A stretch of 64,000 nucleotides of DNA, from contig NZ_CABVLY010000023.1 in NCBI RefSeq assembly GCF_902498995.1, positions 62,001 to 126,000 on the forward strand, given 5' to 3'. The notes beneath the pieces were generated by a model. It saw only the letters and a program-made list of their open reading frames with translations. It made no database searches and was not told the origin of the DNA. Each line of letters starts with the position of its first letter. Positions within the stretch are counted from its first letter, which is position 1. The translations under genes were made by a program, and so were the position numbers. The DNA comes from Burkholderia anthina (GTDB lineage: Bacteria; Pseudomonadota; Gammaproteobacteria; Burkholderiales; Burkholderiaceae). Shown piece after piece: positions 18,696 through 27,606 of the stretch.

Positions 18696-18836
18696 TCAGT
18701 GTGTGGACAGCCACCACTGCTTGATCACGACACTCACAAAAAAAACGGCGGCGACGACGAGCAGGATGAGGCCGAGCCGCTTGTTGCCCGCGCGAATCTG
18801 CTCGGGCGTACGTCTTTGTTGTGGATTCCGGTTCAT
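18696..18836 (-). CDS. Cytochrome oxidase small assembly protein (46 residues)
   Basis: A short frame overlooked by length cut-offs. It encodes a positively charged head (MNRNPQQRRTPEQIRAGNKR), one membrane helix (LGLILLVVAAVFFVSVVIK) and a short tail QWWLSTH. It lies between ctaD and ctaG, with 78 and 35 bases on either side, in the same direction. Small proteins of this shape and place are known in betaproteobacterial cox operons. The frame, composition and operon position support a real gene; the detailed role is unknown. Confidence 0.82.
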   Translation of the reverse strand: MNRNPQQRRTPEQIRAGNKRLGLILLVVAAVFFVSVVIKQWWLSTH

Positions 18837-18876
18837 CTGAAACTTCGCTGAAATTTCAATTCGGCGCCCGCCGCGC

Positions 18877-18895
18877 CTGCCTGCACGGCAGGCAG
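18877..18895 (-). promoter_or_regulatory. Hairpin between ctaD and the small assembly gene
   Basis: CTGCCTGC (18877-18884) pairs with GCAGGCAG (18888-18895) around a 3-base loop, with no T run. It could tune the large stoichiometric step between the abundant subunit I message and the assembly genes downstream by pausing or by protecting 3' ends. That role is inferred. Confidence 0.4.
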
Positions 18896-18914
18896 CGGCG
18901 GAGCGCGGTGAAAC

Positions 18915-20522
18915 TTATTCGACGTGCGGCGGTTGCTCGAACGTGTGGAAGGGAGCCGGGCTCGGCACCGTCCACTCGAGGCCCGTCGCGCCATCCCACG
19001 GCTTGTCCGACGCCTTTTCCAGCTCGCCGCCGCCACGGTAGGCCGGCAGCGCGACCGCGAACAGGAAGTACACCTGCGCGAGGCCGAAGCCGAATGCGCC
19101 GATCGTCGCCACCTGGTTGAAGTCCGTGAACTGCGCCGGGTAGTCCGCATAGCGGCGCGGCATGCCCGCGAGACCGACGAAGTGCATCGGGAAGAACGTC
19201 AGGTTGAAGAAGATCATCGACGACCAGAAGTGGATCTTGCCGCGCGTCTCGTTGTACATCCAGCCCGTCCACTTCGGTGACCAGTAGTACCAGCCCGCGA
19301 ACAGCGCGAACAGTGACCCGGCCACCAGCACGTAGTGGAAGTGCGCCACCACGAAGTAAGTGCCGTGGTACTGGATGTCGAGCGGCGCCATGGCCAGCAT
19401 CAGGCCCGTCAGGCCGCCGAACGTGAACACGAACAGGAAGCCGATCGCGAACAGCATCGGGGTTTCGAGCGTCATCGAACCGCGCCACATCGTCGCGAGC
19501 CAGTTGAACACCTTCACGCCCGTCGGCACCGCGATCAGCATCGTCGCGTACATGAAGAACAGCTGACCGGTGACCGGCATGCCCGTTGCGAACATGTGGT
19601 GCGCCCAGACCATGAACGACAGGATTGCGATCGAAGCCGTCGCGTACACCATCGAGCTGTAGCCGAACAGCGTCTTGCGCGCGAACGCCGGGATCACCTG
19701 CGACACGATCCCGAACGCCGGCAGAATCATGATGTACACCTCGGGGTGGCCGAAGAACCAGAAGATGTGCTGGTACATCACCGGGTCGCCGCCGCCTGCC
19801 GCGTTGAAGAACGACGTGCCGAAGTGGCGGTCGAACAGCACCATCGTGATCGCGCCCGCCAGAACCGGCATCACGGCGATCAGCAGGTACGCCGTGATCA
19901 GCCACGTCCATGCGAACATCGGCATCTTCATCAGCGTCATGCCCGGTGCGCGCATGTTCAGGATCGTCACGACGATGTTGATACCGCCCATGATCGACGA
20001 TGCACCCATCAAGTGGACCGCGAAGATCGCGAAGTCCATGCCCGGGCCCATCTGCGTCGACAGCGGTGCGTACAGCGTCCAGCCGGCGGCCGTCGCGCCA
20101 CCCGGCGCGAAGAACGAACTGACCAGCAGCACGGCTGCAACCGGCAGCAGCCAGAAGCTGAAGTTGTTCATCCGTGCGAACGCCATGTCCGATGCGCCGA
20201 TCTGCAGCGGAATCATCCAGTTCGCGAAACCGACGAATGCCGGCATGATCGCGCCGAACACCATGATCAGGCCGTGCATCGTCGTGAGTTCGTTGAAGAA
20301 CTCCGGACGCATGATCTGCAGGCCCGGCTCGAACAGCTCGGCACGGATGCCGAGCGCCATCACGCCGCCCGACAGGAACATGATGAACGAGAACAGCAGG
20401 TACAGCGTACCGATGTCCTTGTGGTTGGTGGCGAACAGCCAGCGCCGCCAGCCGTGCGGTGTTTCGTGCGCGTGGTCGTCGTGCGCGTGGTCCGCGGCTA
20501 CGTCGTGCCCGATGCTAGACAT
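18915..20522 (-). CDS. ctaD: Cytochrome c oxidase subunit I
   Basis: A 535-residue catalytic subunit of the aa3-type heme-copper oxidase, with twelve hydrophobic segments. A His- and Asp-rich head (HDVAADHAHDDHAHETPHG) precedes the first helix. It carries TMHGLIMVFGAIMPAFVGFA with a low-spin heme ligand, WFFGHPEVYIMILPAFG with the CuB His and cross-linked Tyr, the HHMF pair in VWAHHMFATGMP, and THF-type VVAHFHYVLVAG. It follows ctaC after 43 bases. The His-rich N terminus could bind metal, which is speculative. Confidence 0.97.
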   Translation of the reverse strand: MSSIGHDVAADHAHDDHAHETPHGWRRWLFATNHKDIGTLYLLFSFIMFLSGGVMALGIRAELFEPGLQIMRPEFFNELTTMHGLIMVFGAIMPAFVGFANWMIPLQIGASDMAFARMNNFSFWLLPVAAVLLVSSFFAPGGATAAGWTLYAPLSTQMGPGMDFAIFAVHLMGASSIMGGINIVVTILNMRAPGMTLMKMPMFAWTWLITAYLLIAVMPVLAGAITMVLFDRHFGTSFFNAAGGGDPVMYQHIFWFFGHPEVYIMILPAFGIVSQVIPAFARKTLFGYSSMVYATASIAILSFMVWAHHMFATGMPVTGQLFFMYATMLIAVPTGVKVFNWLATMWRGSMTLETPMLFAIGFLFVFTFGGLTGLMLAMAPLDIQYHGTYFVVAHFHYVLVAGSLFALFAGWYYWSPKWTGWMYNETRGKIHFWSSMIFFNLTFFPMHFVGLAGMPRRYADYPAQFTDFNQVATIGAFGFGLAQVYFLFAVALPAYRGGGELEKASDKPWDGATGLEWTVPSPAPFHTFEQPPHVE

Positions 20523-20565
20523 GAGAATCTCCTAATGCGAATACGTCGACTAACTCAGCGACACG

Positions 20566-22134
20566 TCAAGCCGCCGGGCCGATCTCGACACGCCGGGCTT
20601 CCTTCGCGTCTGCCCCGCCCGTGATCGTTTCCGGCTTTTTGAGAATAATGTGGTCTTCCGCCACGCCTGCTGCCTTCAATGCGTCGCGCACGGCTTGTGC
20701 ACGATGCTTGGCCAGTTCGGCGTTCGCGTCGGCCGAACCCGTCTTGTCGGTGAAGCCCGACAGCGCGAGCTTCGCGTCCGGATGTGCCTTCGCATAGTCG
20801 GCCGCTGCGGCGATCGCTGCTTTCGCATCCGCCGGCAGCACGCTCTTGCCCGTCTCGAAGTAGATCGTCGACAGGGCGGCCGATGCCGACGCCGCCGGCT
20901 GCTCGGCTGCGCCCGACGCGGCTTGCGCCGGTGCCGAGGCGGCTTCCGCCGGCGCCGCTGCGCCTGCCGTGTCTTCCGGCATCTTGCCGTTGCGCGCATC
21001 AGCCACTTGCTTCGGCTGCAGCAGATCGTTCTTGTGGTTGCCCCACGAATTGCGCTCGTACGTGATGACCGATGCGATATCGAGGTCCGACAACGATGCC
21101 CACGACGGCATGGCCCCCTTGCCGTGCAGCACGCGCTCGACGTGGCCGGCGATCGGGCCGTTCACGATCGGGCTGCCGTCCATTGCCGGGAATGCGCCGA
21201 GACCCTTGCCGTTCACCTGGTGGCAGGCCGCGCAGTTCGCCTTGTAGACGTCCTCGCCGTGCGAGACGAGTTCGGCCATCGTGTAAACCTTGTTCGGATC
21301 GACCGCCGCGCCGGCCAGCTTGGCCTTCTGCGCCGTGACCCACTTCGCGTAGTCGTCTTCCGACAGGACTTCGACCACGACCGGCATGAACGCGTGTTCC
21401 TTGCCGCACAGTTCGGTACAGAAGCCGCGGAACGTGCCGACCTTGTCAGCCTTGAACCACGTGTCGCGCACGAAGCCGGGGATCGCATCCTGCTTCACGC
21501 CGAACGCGGGCACGTACCACGAGTGGACGACGTCGTTCGCGGTCGTGATGATGCGGATCTTCTTGTTGACCGGCACGACGAGCGGGTTGTCGACTTCCTG
21601 CAGATAGGTGTCGGTGATCGGCTTCTTGCCCATCACTTCGTCACGCGGGGTGCTGAGCGTCGACAGGAAGCTGATGCCCTCGCCCGGGCCCTTCACGTAA
21701 TCGTAGCCCCACTTCCACTGGTAGCCGGTGACCTTGATCGTGAGGTCGGCGTTGGTCGTGTCCTTCATGGCGACGACGGCCTTCGTCGCCGGCAGCGCCA
21801 TCAATACGACGATGATGAACGGCACGATCGTCCAGATGATTTCGACGGTCGTGCTTTCATGGAAATTGGCGGCCTTGAAGCCCTTGGATTTGCGGTGCGC
21901 GAAGATCGAATAGAACATCACGCCGAACACGCCGACGAAGATCACCGTACACAGGATCAGCATCATCGTGTGGAGATCGTAGAGCTCCTCGGCGATTTTC
22001 GTGACCGGCGGCTGAAAGTTGATCTCGTTGACGCGGGGGCCGCCCGGGCTATCACCGACCGCCAGAGCAGCGCCGGCAAAGAGCAATCCGCTGCATGCCA
22101 GCACGCCCGTGAGGGCTCGCTTGATTGTTTTCAT
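20566..22134 (-). CDS. ctaC: Cytochrome c oxidase subunit II with cytochrome c and C-terminal OmpA-like domains
   Basis: A 522-residue caa3-type subunit II with an extra domain. Order: signal peptide (about 1-25); two membrane helices; the CuA cupredoxin domain with ligands at about His204, Cys239, Cys243, His247 and Met250 (FCTELCGKEHAFM); a class I cytochrome c domain with CAACH at about 301-305; an Ala/Pro/Ser-rich linker near 385-420; and an OmpA/MotB-like domain at about 421-522 (TIYFETGKSVLPADA, LSGFTDKTGSADANAELAKHRAQAV). The last would normally bind peptidoglycan. Ordinary subunit II lacks it. I chose ATG 22134 because TAAGGA lies just before it; an ATG at 22158 is in frame but poorer. 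Confidence 0.95.
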   Translation of the reverse strand: MKTIKRALTGVLACSGLLFAGAALAVGDSPGGPRVNEINFQPPVTKIAEELYDLHTMMLILCTVIFVGVFGVMFYSIFAHRKSKGFKAANFHESTTVEIIWTIVPFIIVVLMALPATKAVVAMKDTTNADLTIKVTGYQWKWGYDYVKGPGEGISFLSTLSTPRDEVMGKKPITDTYLQEVDNPLVVPVNKKIRIITTANDVVHSWYVPAFGVKQDAIPGFVRDTWFKADKVGTFRGFCTELCGKEHAFMPVVVEVLSEDDYAKWVTAQKAKLAGAAVDPNKVYTMAELVSHGEDVYKANCAACHQVNGKGLGAFPAMDGSPIVNGPIAGHVERVLHGKGAMPSWASLSDLDIASVITYERNSWGNHKNDLLQPKQVADARNGKMPEDTAGAAAPAEAASAPAQAASGAAEQPAASASAALSTIYFETGKSVLPADAKAAIAAAADYAKAHPDAKLALSGFTDKTGSADANAELAKHRAQAVRDALKAAGVAEDHIILKKPETITGGADAKEARRVEIGPAA

Positions 22135-22215
22135 AGCATCCTTACCCAAAATTTCCATTCAAACCCTCCCCCGTCGCAAGACGCCGGCCTCCTTGCGGCC
22201 GGTGCCCGCGCCTCG

Positions 22216-22701
22216 TCAGCCGCAGCGCCTGAGCGACACGCGCAGTTCGTCGGCGAACTGCGCACGCTTGTACTGCGCGAGATGCTGCCCGATTACGACG
22301 GTCTGCCCGCGCGATACCAGTCGAATCGGATCGCGTGGCGTCGCACCCGGCTCGACCCGCACCCAGCGCGGGTTGAATTCGATCTGCGTGAGCCGCTCCG
22401 CATCCATCCGCTCGATCACGAGCCGGTGCGGAAACAGCCTGATGCGCTCGTAATCGACTGCATGGCGAGCATAAATCGCAAATGCGACACCCACTACAAG
22501 CAACTCGATTCCGGTGAAGGGCATGACGAGCCAAGCCCCCCGCCACATCAGCAATGCCGCGATCACCAGCGAGAAGCCCGCGAGCGACGCGTAAAACAGC
22601 ACGAACTGGCGCGGCGACACCGAACAATTGCGTTTCATGAGCCAGTCTGCGATGACCGGTTCATTGTTCGTCGTCTCCGCCAAAACCCTCGCTGCTTCCA
22701 T
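22216..22701 (-). CDS. DUF2244 domain membrane protein
   Basis: A 161-residue protein with two adjacent membrane helices (FVLFYASLAGFSLVIAALLM and WLVMPFTGIELLVVGVAFAIYARHA), then a cytosolic domain with RLVIERMDAERLTQIEFNPRWVRVE, the DUF2244 pattern. It ends 81 bases before ctaC in the same direction, an arrangement common in betaproteobacteria, so a role linked to the oxidase is likely but unproven. The start at 22701 is supported by TGAGGCGGCG. Confidence 0.82.
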   Translation of the reverse strand: MEAARVLAETTNNEPVIADWLMKRNCSVSPRQFVLFYASLAGFSLVIAALLMWRGAWLVMPFTGIELLVVGVAFAIYARHAVDYERIRLFPHRLVIERMDAERLTQIEFNPRWVRVEPGATPRDPIRLVSRGQTVVIGQHLAQYKRAQFADELRVSLRRCG

Positions 22702-22935
22702 CGCCGCCTCACGCGAATGGCATGCGATGCATGCCTGCATCGGACTCGTCGCCCCGTATTGCGGGGACCCCGGGACGACAAGCTGACGCATTATAGGCGG
22801 GTTCAATGGCATCCACAAGCAAGCGCCTATCGGCCCGCGAGCCAAGCGCCACAAGCTTCCCGGCCATTTTTGCCGCTAATTCGACCCCGCTTTGCGCCGC
22901 TAATTTCAGACATAACAAAACACCTCTTTACCGCT

Positions 22936-23901
22936 TTACCGATTCTTCGGACGTCCCTTGCCGATATCTTCGATACGCACGATCCCGTGCCCCTCGGCAG
23001 TCGTACGCGGCACGGCCTTCCACGCGTGGCCGTAGACCACCTCGAACGTCAGGGCAATCGTGCCGTCCGCGCGCCGGCGCGCCTCCAGCGCATCGCCGAG
23101 CGCCGCGCGAAAGCGCCGCGTCGCGCGCTGCGGCGTCGTGCGCTCGAACGGATAGGCGCCCCAGCGGCGCACGTCGGCCAGCAGGGAGTCGGGTGTCTTG
23201 TAGGTGACGGTGAGCACTTCCTGGTCCATCACCGGGATCTCGAAACCGCTCTCGACGAGCATGTCGCCGAGATCGTGCATGTCGACGAAATCGACGACGC
23301 GCGGTGCGGGCGGCGCGATGCCGAGCGCCGCTTCGGCATCCGCGCAGGCCGCGCGCAGCTCGCGCAGCGTGTCGGGGCCGAACGTGCTGAACATCAGCAG
23401 GCCGTTCACGCGCAGCACGCGCTGCCATTCGGGGAACACCGTATCGGGACGCGAATGCCAGTGAAGCGCGAGATTCGACCAGATCAGGTCGAACGCGCCG
23501 GCCGCGAACGGCAGCATCGAGAAATCGGCCTGCGCGACGCGCGGGCCGCGCTGGCCCAGCGCCCGGCCGAGCGAGGCCGGCAGCCAGCGGCGCCAGTTCG
23601 TCTGCTCGACCTCGCGCTGGCCCGCCCGCGCGAGCATCGCGCCGGACAGGTCGACGCCGAACACCGGAGCCTCGGGAAAGCGCGCGCGCAGTGCCGGCAG
23701 GTCGTCGCCCGGCCCGCAGCCCGCATCGAGCACGGCCGCCGGGCTCACCTTGATGTACTCGAGGCGCTCGTTCATCCGTTGCGCGATCTCGCGCGGCAGA
23801 AATGCGACCGCGTCGAACGAGGCGGCACGGCGATCGAAGATCCGCCGCAAACGCCGGGCGTCATTGGCCGGACGGCCGGGTGAAGTCGAAGCTGAGGACA
23901 T
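22936..23901 (-). CDS. BioC-like SAM-dependent methyltransferase
   Basis: A 321-residue class I methyltransferase. The SAM-binding glycine motif is VLDAGCGPGDDLPALRARFP near residue 60, motif II reads FGVDLSGAMLARA, and FDLIWSNLALHWH follows near residue 145. The order RRIFDRRAASFD, then LPREIAQRMNERLEYI, is typical of BioC proteins, which methylate malonyl-ACP to start biotin synthesis. No other bio gene is nearby, so a different substrate is possible. It is divergent from comF. A GTG at 23910 is an alternative start. Confidence 0.85.
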   Translation of the reverse strand: MSSASTSPGRPANDARRLRRIFDRRAASFDAVAFLPREIAQRMNERLEYIKVSPAAVLDAGCGPGDDLPALRARFPEAPVFGVDLSGAMLARAGQREVEQTNWRRWLPASLGRALGQRGPRVAQADFSMLPFAAGAFDLIWSNLALHWHSRPDTVFPEWQRVLRVNGLLMFSTFGPDTLRELRAACADAEAALGIAPPAPRVVDFVDMHDLGDMLVESGFEIPVMDQEVLTVTYKTPDSLLADVRRWGAYPFERTTPQRATRRFRAALGDALEARRRADGTIALTFEVVYGHAWKAVPRTTAEGHGIVRIEDIGKGRPKNR

Positions 23902-23983
23902 GTCGGGCACACTGGCGAAGAGCCCGAAGTATACTCGCTCGCCTCGCAGCCTTCATCGAGGCGGGCCATCTGGAGTGTTTCCG

Positions 23984-24763
23984 ATGGATCGCAGTTCCGC
24001 TCCGCACGCGATGCGCGTCGTTTTGTCGCAGGTCGGTGTGTTGCTTGCGCGCATCGTCGTGCACGCGCTGCCGAATCGATGCGCGCTGTGCGGCAATTTG
24101 TCACACAGCGTGATTTGCGCCGCCTGCGACGCCGCGTACTGGAATGAAGCGCGCTTGCGGTGCGACGTCTGCGCCGTGCCGCTGGGCACCGCGCGGCCGC
24201 GTTCGCGCGCGGCGGATTACCGGTGCGACGCATGCCGCGCGACGCCGCCGCCGTTCGATGCAACGCTCGCGCTCGCCGATTACCGCGCGCCGCTCGACGG
24301 GCTCGCGCGCGGCCTGAAGTTTCACGCGCGGCTCGCGCTCGGCGCGGAATTCGCGGCCCGGCTCGCGCAGCGGGTCAGCGATACGGACGACATGCAGCGC
24401 GCCGCCGGCTTCGACGTCATCGCGCCGGTGCCGCTGTCGCACGGGCGGCTCGTCGCGCGCGGCTACAACCAGGCATGGGCGATCGCGCGTCCGCTCGCGC
24501 GCCGGCTCGGCGTGCGCGCCGATGCGGCGCTGCTCGCACGCGTGGCCGAAACCGCGCCGCAGTCGCGGCTCGACCGGCGCGCGCGGCGGGACAACATGGT
24601 CGCGGCGTTTGCGGTGGCGGGCGACGTCGCCCGTCGCCACGTGGCGCTCGTCGACGACGTGATGACGTCCGGCGCGACGCTCGCGGCCGCCGCGCACGCA
24701 TTGAAGGCAGCGGGCGCCGCGCGCGTGACGAATCTGGTTGCGCTGCGCACCGCCAGGGATTAA
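23984..24763 (+). CDS. comF: ComF family phosphoribosyltransferase-like protein
   Basis: A 259-residue ComF-type protein. The N-terminal part has four Cys pairs or near-pairs that suit a zinc ribbon (CALCGN, CAAC, CDVCAVPLG, CDACRA). The C-terminal part is a type I phosphoribosyltransferase domain with VALVDDVMTSGATLAAAAHAL near residue 225 and GYNQAWAIARPLARRLG. In several bacteria ComF is needed for natural transformation, probably in bringing DNA into the cytosol. The start at 23984 follows TGGAG by 8 bases. It is divergent from the BioC-like gene. Confidence 0.88.
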   Translation: MDRSSAPHAMRVVLSQVGVLLARIVVHALPNRCALCGNLSHSVICAACDAAYWNEARLRCDVCAVPLGTARPRSRAADYRCDACRATPPPFDATLALADYRAPLDGLARGLKFHARLALGAEFAARLAQRVSDTDDMQRAAGFDVIAPVPLSHGRLVARGYNQAWAIARPLARRLGVRADAALLARVAETAPQSRLDRRARRDNMVAAFAVAGDVARRHVALVDDVMTSGATLAAAAHALKAAGAARVTNLVALRTARD

Positions 24764-24870
24764 TTAGATAGAGAGGCCGGCCGCCCGAACGCGGCCACGG
24801 CCGTCACGAACCGGCCGGCCGGGAAGGAATGCACGTTGCTCCGTCCCGGCCGGCCCAGCCAGACCCAACC

Positions 24871-25341
24871 ATGTTCAACGTCGTCCTCGTCGCCCCCGAA
24901 ATTCCGCCGAACACCGGTAACGTGATCCGCCTGTGCGCCAACACCGGCGCGCGCCTGCATCTGATCGAGCCGCTCGGCTTTCCGCTCGACGACGCGAAGA
25001 TGCGCCGCGCAGGGCTCGACTATCACGAATATGCGGAAATGCGCGTGCACCGCGACTGGGACGCGTTCGTCGCGGCCGAAGCGCCCGATCCCGCGCGGAT
25101 GTTCGCGTTCACGACCCGCGGCTCGGGCCGCTTCCACGATCACGCGTTCGTGCCGGGCGACTGGTTCGTGTTCGGTTCGGAAACGCGCGGGCTGCCTACC
25201 GGCGTGCTCGAGCGCTTTCCGAACGAACAGCGCGTGCGCCTGCCGATGCGGCCGGGCAATCGCAGCCTGAATCTGTCGAACACGGTCGCGGTGGTCGTGT
25301 TCGAAGCGTGGCGCCAGGCCGGCTTCGAAGGCGGCGCCTGA
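24871..25341 (+). CDS. trmL: tRNA (cytidine(34)-2'-O)-methyltransferase
   Basis: A 156-residue SPOUT methyltransferase that would modify the wobble base of leucine tRNAs. All three SPOUT motifs are visible: IPPNTGNVIRLCANTGARLHL, VFGSETRGLPTGVLE and MRPGNRSLNLSNTVAVVVFEA, the last forming the knotted SAM site. The length is normal. It follows comF by 107 bases and is convergent with the macrodomain gene. Confidence 0.93.
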   Translation: MFNVVLVAPEIPPNTGNVIRLCANTGARLHLIEPLGFPLDDAKMRRAGLDYHEYAEMRVHRDWDAFVAAEAPDPARMFAFTTRGSGRFHDHAFVPGDWFVFGSETRGLPTGVLERFPNEQRVRLPMRPGNRSLNLSNTVAVVVFEAWRQAGFEGGA

Positions 25342-25377
25342 CGCCACTGCAGATCGCGCGCCGCGCGGCCCGCCCGG

Positions 25378-25902
25378 CTAGATGCGCGCGAGCCGCGCGC
25401 GATACAGGTCGTAGATGTCGGAAGAAAAGCACGCGAACACCACGCGTGCGAGATTCGGCGCCTGCGGCAGCGTTTCCACGACCGTGCCGACCGCGATGTC
25501 GACGGCCTCCTCGGCCGGATAGCGGTATATGCCGCAGCTGATCGCGGGAAACGCGATCGACGTCGCGGCGACGTCCTCGGCCAGTTCGAGCGCGCGCCGG
25601 TAGCACGACGCGAGCAGTTCGGGCTCGCCGCGCCCGCCGCCATACCACACCGGGCCGACCGCATGAATCACGTAGCGCGCCGGCAGCCCGTGACCGCGCG
25701 TGAGCTTCGCGTCGCCGGTGTCGCAGCCGCCCAGCGTGCGGCACTCGGCCAGCAGGCCGGGGCCGGCCGCGCGATGGATCGCGCCGTCGACACCGCCGCC
25801 GCCCAGCAGCGAGCCGTTCGCGGCATTGACGATCGCGTCGACGTCGAGCGTCGTGATGTCGACGACTTGTGCGTCGAACGTGGTGGAACCGATCTGCAGC
25901 AT
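25378..25902 (-). CDS. Macrodomain protein (O-acetyl-ADP-ribose deacetylase type)
   Basis: A 174-residue stand-alone macrodomain. The ADP-ribose-binding loop reads VDAIVNAANGSLLGGGGVDGAIHRAAG (the core NAANGSLLGGGGVDGAIHRA lies near residues 26-45), followed by HAVGPVWYGG and FPAISCGIYRYP. This is the MacroD/YmdB type that removes ADP-ribose or deacetylates O-acetyl-ADP-ribose. GGGAGG 6 bases before ATG 25902 supports the start. It lies 93 bases after gpsA and may be its own unit. Confidence 0.92.
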   Translation of the reverse strand: MLQIGSTTFDAQVVDITTLDVDAIVNAANGSLLGGGGVDGAIHRAAGPGLLAECRTLGGCDTGDAKLTRGHGLPARYVIHAVGPVWYGGGRGEPELLASCYRRALELAEDVAATSIAFPAISCGIYRYPAEEAVDIAVGTVVETLPQAPNLARVVFACFSSDIYDLYRARLARI

Positions 25903-25995
25903 GACATCCTCCCGAAACGCCGGAGACTGTTCAAGCGTAGTGCGCTTTGGCGCCGCGCGCATGGCGCGGGTGCATACGGCGACGGCGAATCGGCG

Positions 25996-26994
25996 TTATT
26001 CGGCGCGCGCGTCGCGCCGCAGCAGGCCGCTGACCGCATCGCGCGGCGCCACGCCGTCGAACAGCACGCCGCACACGGCTTCGGTGATCGGCATTTCGAT
26101 CGATTGCGCGCGTGCGAGCGCAAGCACGGCCTGTGCGCAGCGCACGCCTTCGGCCACATGGCCGAGCGCGCCGAGGATGTCGTTCAGCGAGCGGCCGGCC
26201 GCGAGTTGCAGGCCGACCGTGCGATTGCGCGACAGGTCGCCCGTCGCGGTGAGGATCAGGTCGCCGAGGCCCGTGAGCCCGGTGAAGGTTTCCGCACGAC
26301 CGCCGAGCGCGACGCCGAGGCGCGACATTTCGGCGAGGCCGCGCGTGACCAGCGCGGCGCGCGCGTTCAGCCCGAGCCCGAGGCCGTCGGCGATGCCGGT
26401 CGCGATCGCGAGCACGTTCTTGACCGCGCCGCCGACCTCGACACCGACCACGTCGTCGCCCGTATAGATCCGCATCGCGCCGTGGTGGAAGGCGGCGAGC
26501 GTGCGCTCGCGGCATTCGGCGGACGCGCTCGCGACCGTCAGCGCGACCGGCAACGCGAGCCCGACTTCGCGGGCGAAGCTCGGCCCCGACAGCACGCCGT
26601 TGCTGTGCTGCCCGGGCAACTCGGCCGCGATCACCTGATGCGGCAGCAGATGCGTGTCGGCCTCGAAACCCTTGCAGACCCACACGACGTGCGCGGGCAC
26701 GCAGCCCGCGTCGCGCATCGCGCCGAACAGCGTGCGCAGCCCGGCCACGGGCGCGGCGATCACGCACAGCGCGTCGTCCGCGGCGCCGTGCGCGAGCGCG
26801 ACGCCGAGATCGGCGTCGTAGCGCAGCGCATCGGGCAGCGCGATGCCGTCCAGATAGCGGGAATTTTCGTGCCGGGCCTGCAGCCCGGCGATCAGCGCGG
26901 CGTCGCGCGCCCAGAGAAGCGTATCGTGCCGCGCGGCCAGATGGCCCGCGAGCGCGGTGCCCCAGGCACCGGCGCCGAGAACGGCTACTTTCAT
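25996..26994 (-). CDS. gpsA: NAD(P)-dependent glycerol-3-phosphate dehydrogenase
   Basis: A 332-residue enzyme that reduces dihydroxyacetone phosphate to sn-glycerol-3-phosphate for phospholipid synthesis. It has the N-terminal nucleotide-binding motif VAVLGAGAWGTALAGHLA, the SGPSFAREV loop near residue 140, GGAVKNVLAIATGIADGLGLG with the catalytic Lys, and FTGLTGLGDLILTATGDLSRNR. It follows secB by 26 bases in a leftward operon. Confidence 0.96.
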   Translation of the reverse strand: MKVAVLGAGAWGTALAGHLAARHDTLLWARDAALIAGLQARHENSRYLDGIALPDALRYDADLGVALAHGAADDALCVIAAPVAGLRTLFGAMRDAGCVPAHVVWVCKGFEADTHLLPHQVIAAELPGQHSNGVLSGPSFAREVGLALPVALTVASASAECRERTLAAFHHGAMRIYTGDDVVGVEVGGAVKNVLAIATGIADGLGLGLNARAALVTRGLAEMSRLGVALGGRAETFTGLTGLGDLILTATGDLSRNRTVGLQLAAGRSLNDILGALGHVAEGVRCAQAVLALARAQSIEMPITEAVCGVLFDGVAPRDAVSGLLRRDARAE

Positions 26995-27020
26995 ACCCAG
27001 CACCGGTCCGGAGTGAAACG

Positions 27021-27500
27021 TCAGTTCAGCGTCGTGCCGTTCGGCGCGCCTGCTGCACCGGCCTGCTGCTGAAGCTGCTCGAGACGCTGCTCGTACAGCG
27101 CCTGGAAGTTGATTTCCGCCAGGTGGATCGGCGGGAAGCCCGCACGCGTGATCGCGTCGGCGATGTTCGAGCGCAGGTACGGGAACAGGATCGTCGGGCA
27201 AGCGATGCCGACGAGCGGGTCGAGTTGCTCGTCAGGAATGTTGCGAATGTCGAAAATGCCGGCCTGCTTCGCTTCGATCAGGAACGCGACCTTGTCCTTC
27301 ACCTTCGCGGTGACGGTACCCGACACGACGACTTCGAACACGCTTTCGGCAAGGCGCTCGGCCTTGACGTCGACTTCGACTTCAACCGACGGCATGTCCT
27401 GCTCAAGGAAGATCGCCGGCGAATTCGGCTGCTCGAGCGACATATCCTTCAGGTAGACGCGCTGGATGTTGAAGAACGGTTGGTTTTCGACGTCGGACAT
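27021..27500 (-). CDS. secB: Protein-export chaperone SecB
   Basis: A 159-residue cytosolic chaperone that keeps secreted precursors unfolded and hands them to SecA. Conserved features are FNIQRVYLKDMSLEQPNSP at the N terminus, the acidic VEVEVDVKAE strand, and AFLIEAKQAGIF, followed by CPTILFPYLRSNIADA. The C-terminal tail is Gln- and Gly-rich. It is flanked by grxC and gpsA, and the secB-gpsA pair is a widespread arrangement. Confidence 0.96.
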   Translation of the reverse strand: MSDVENQPFFNIQRVYLKDMSLEQPNSPAIFLEQDMPSVEVEVDVKAERLAESVFEVVVSGTVTAKVKDKVAFLIEAKQAGIFDIRNIPDEQLDPLVGIACPTILFPYLRSNIADAITRAGFPPIHLAEINFQALYEQRLEQLQQQAGAAGAPNGTTLN

Positions 27501-27606
27501 GGTGTTTCCCTAAAAGTGGTGACGGGTCGGCCCGGCTTCACGCCGGCCGCCTCGGTTGAATCCTGCGCGCTCAGCCGCAGCGCGGCCGGCGGCCATTCTG
27601 CCCTAA

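Noticed and set aside
20650..23883. A 1077-codon open frame on the plus strand opposite ctaC, the DUF2244 gene and the BioC-like gene
   Set aside because: It spans several unrelated genes and intergenic DNA and reads as Arg/Asp/Val-rich noise. It is a shadow of the codon bias on the other strand.
25378..25902. A macrodomain antitoxin or phage-defence gene
   Set aside because: There is no ADP-ribosylating toxin next to it, and the protein looks like the common stand-alone deacetylase type.
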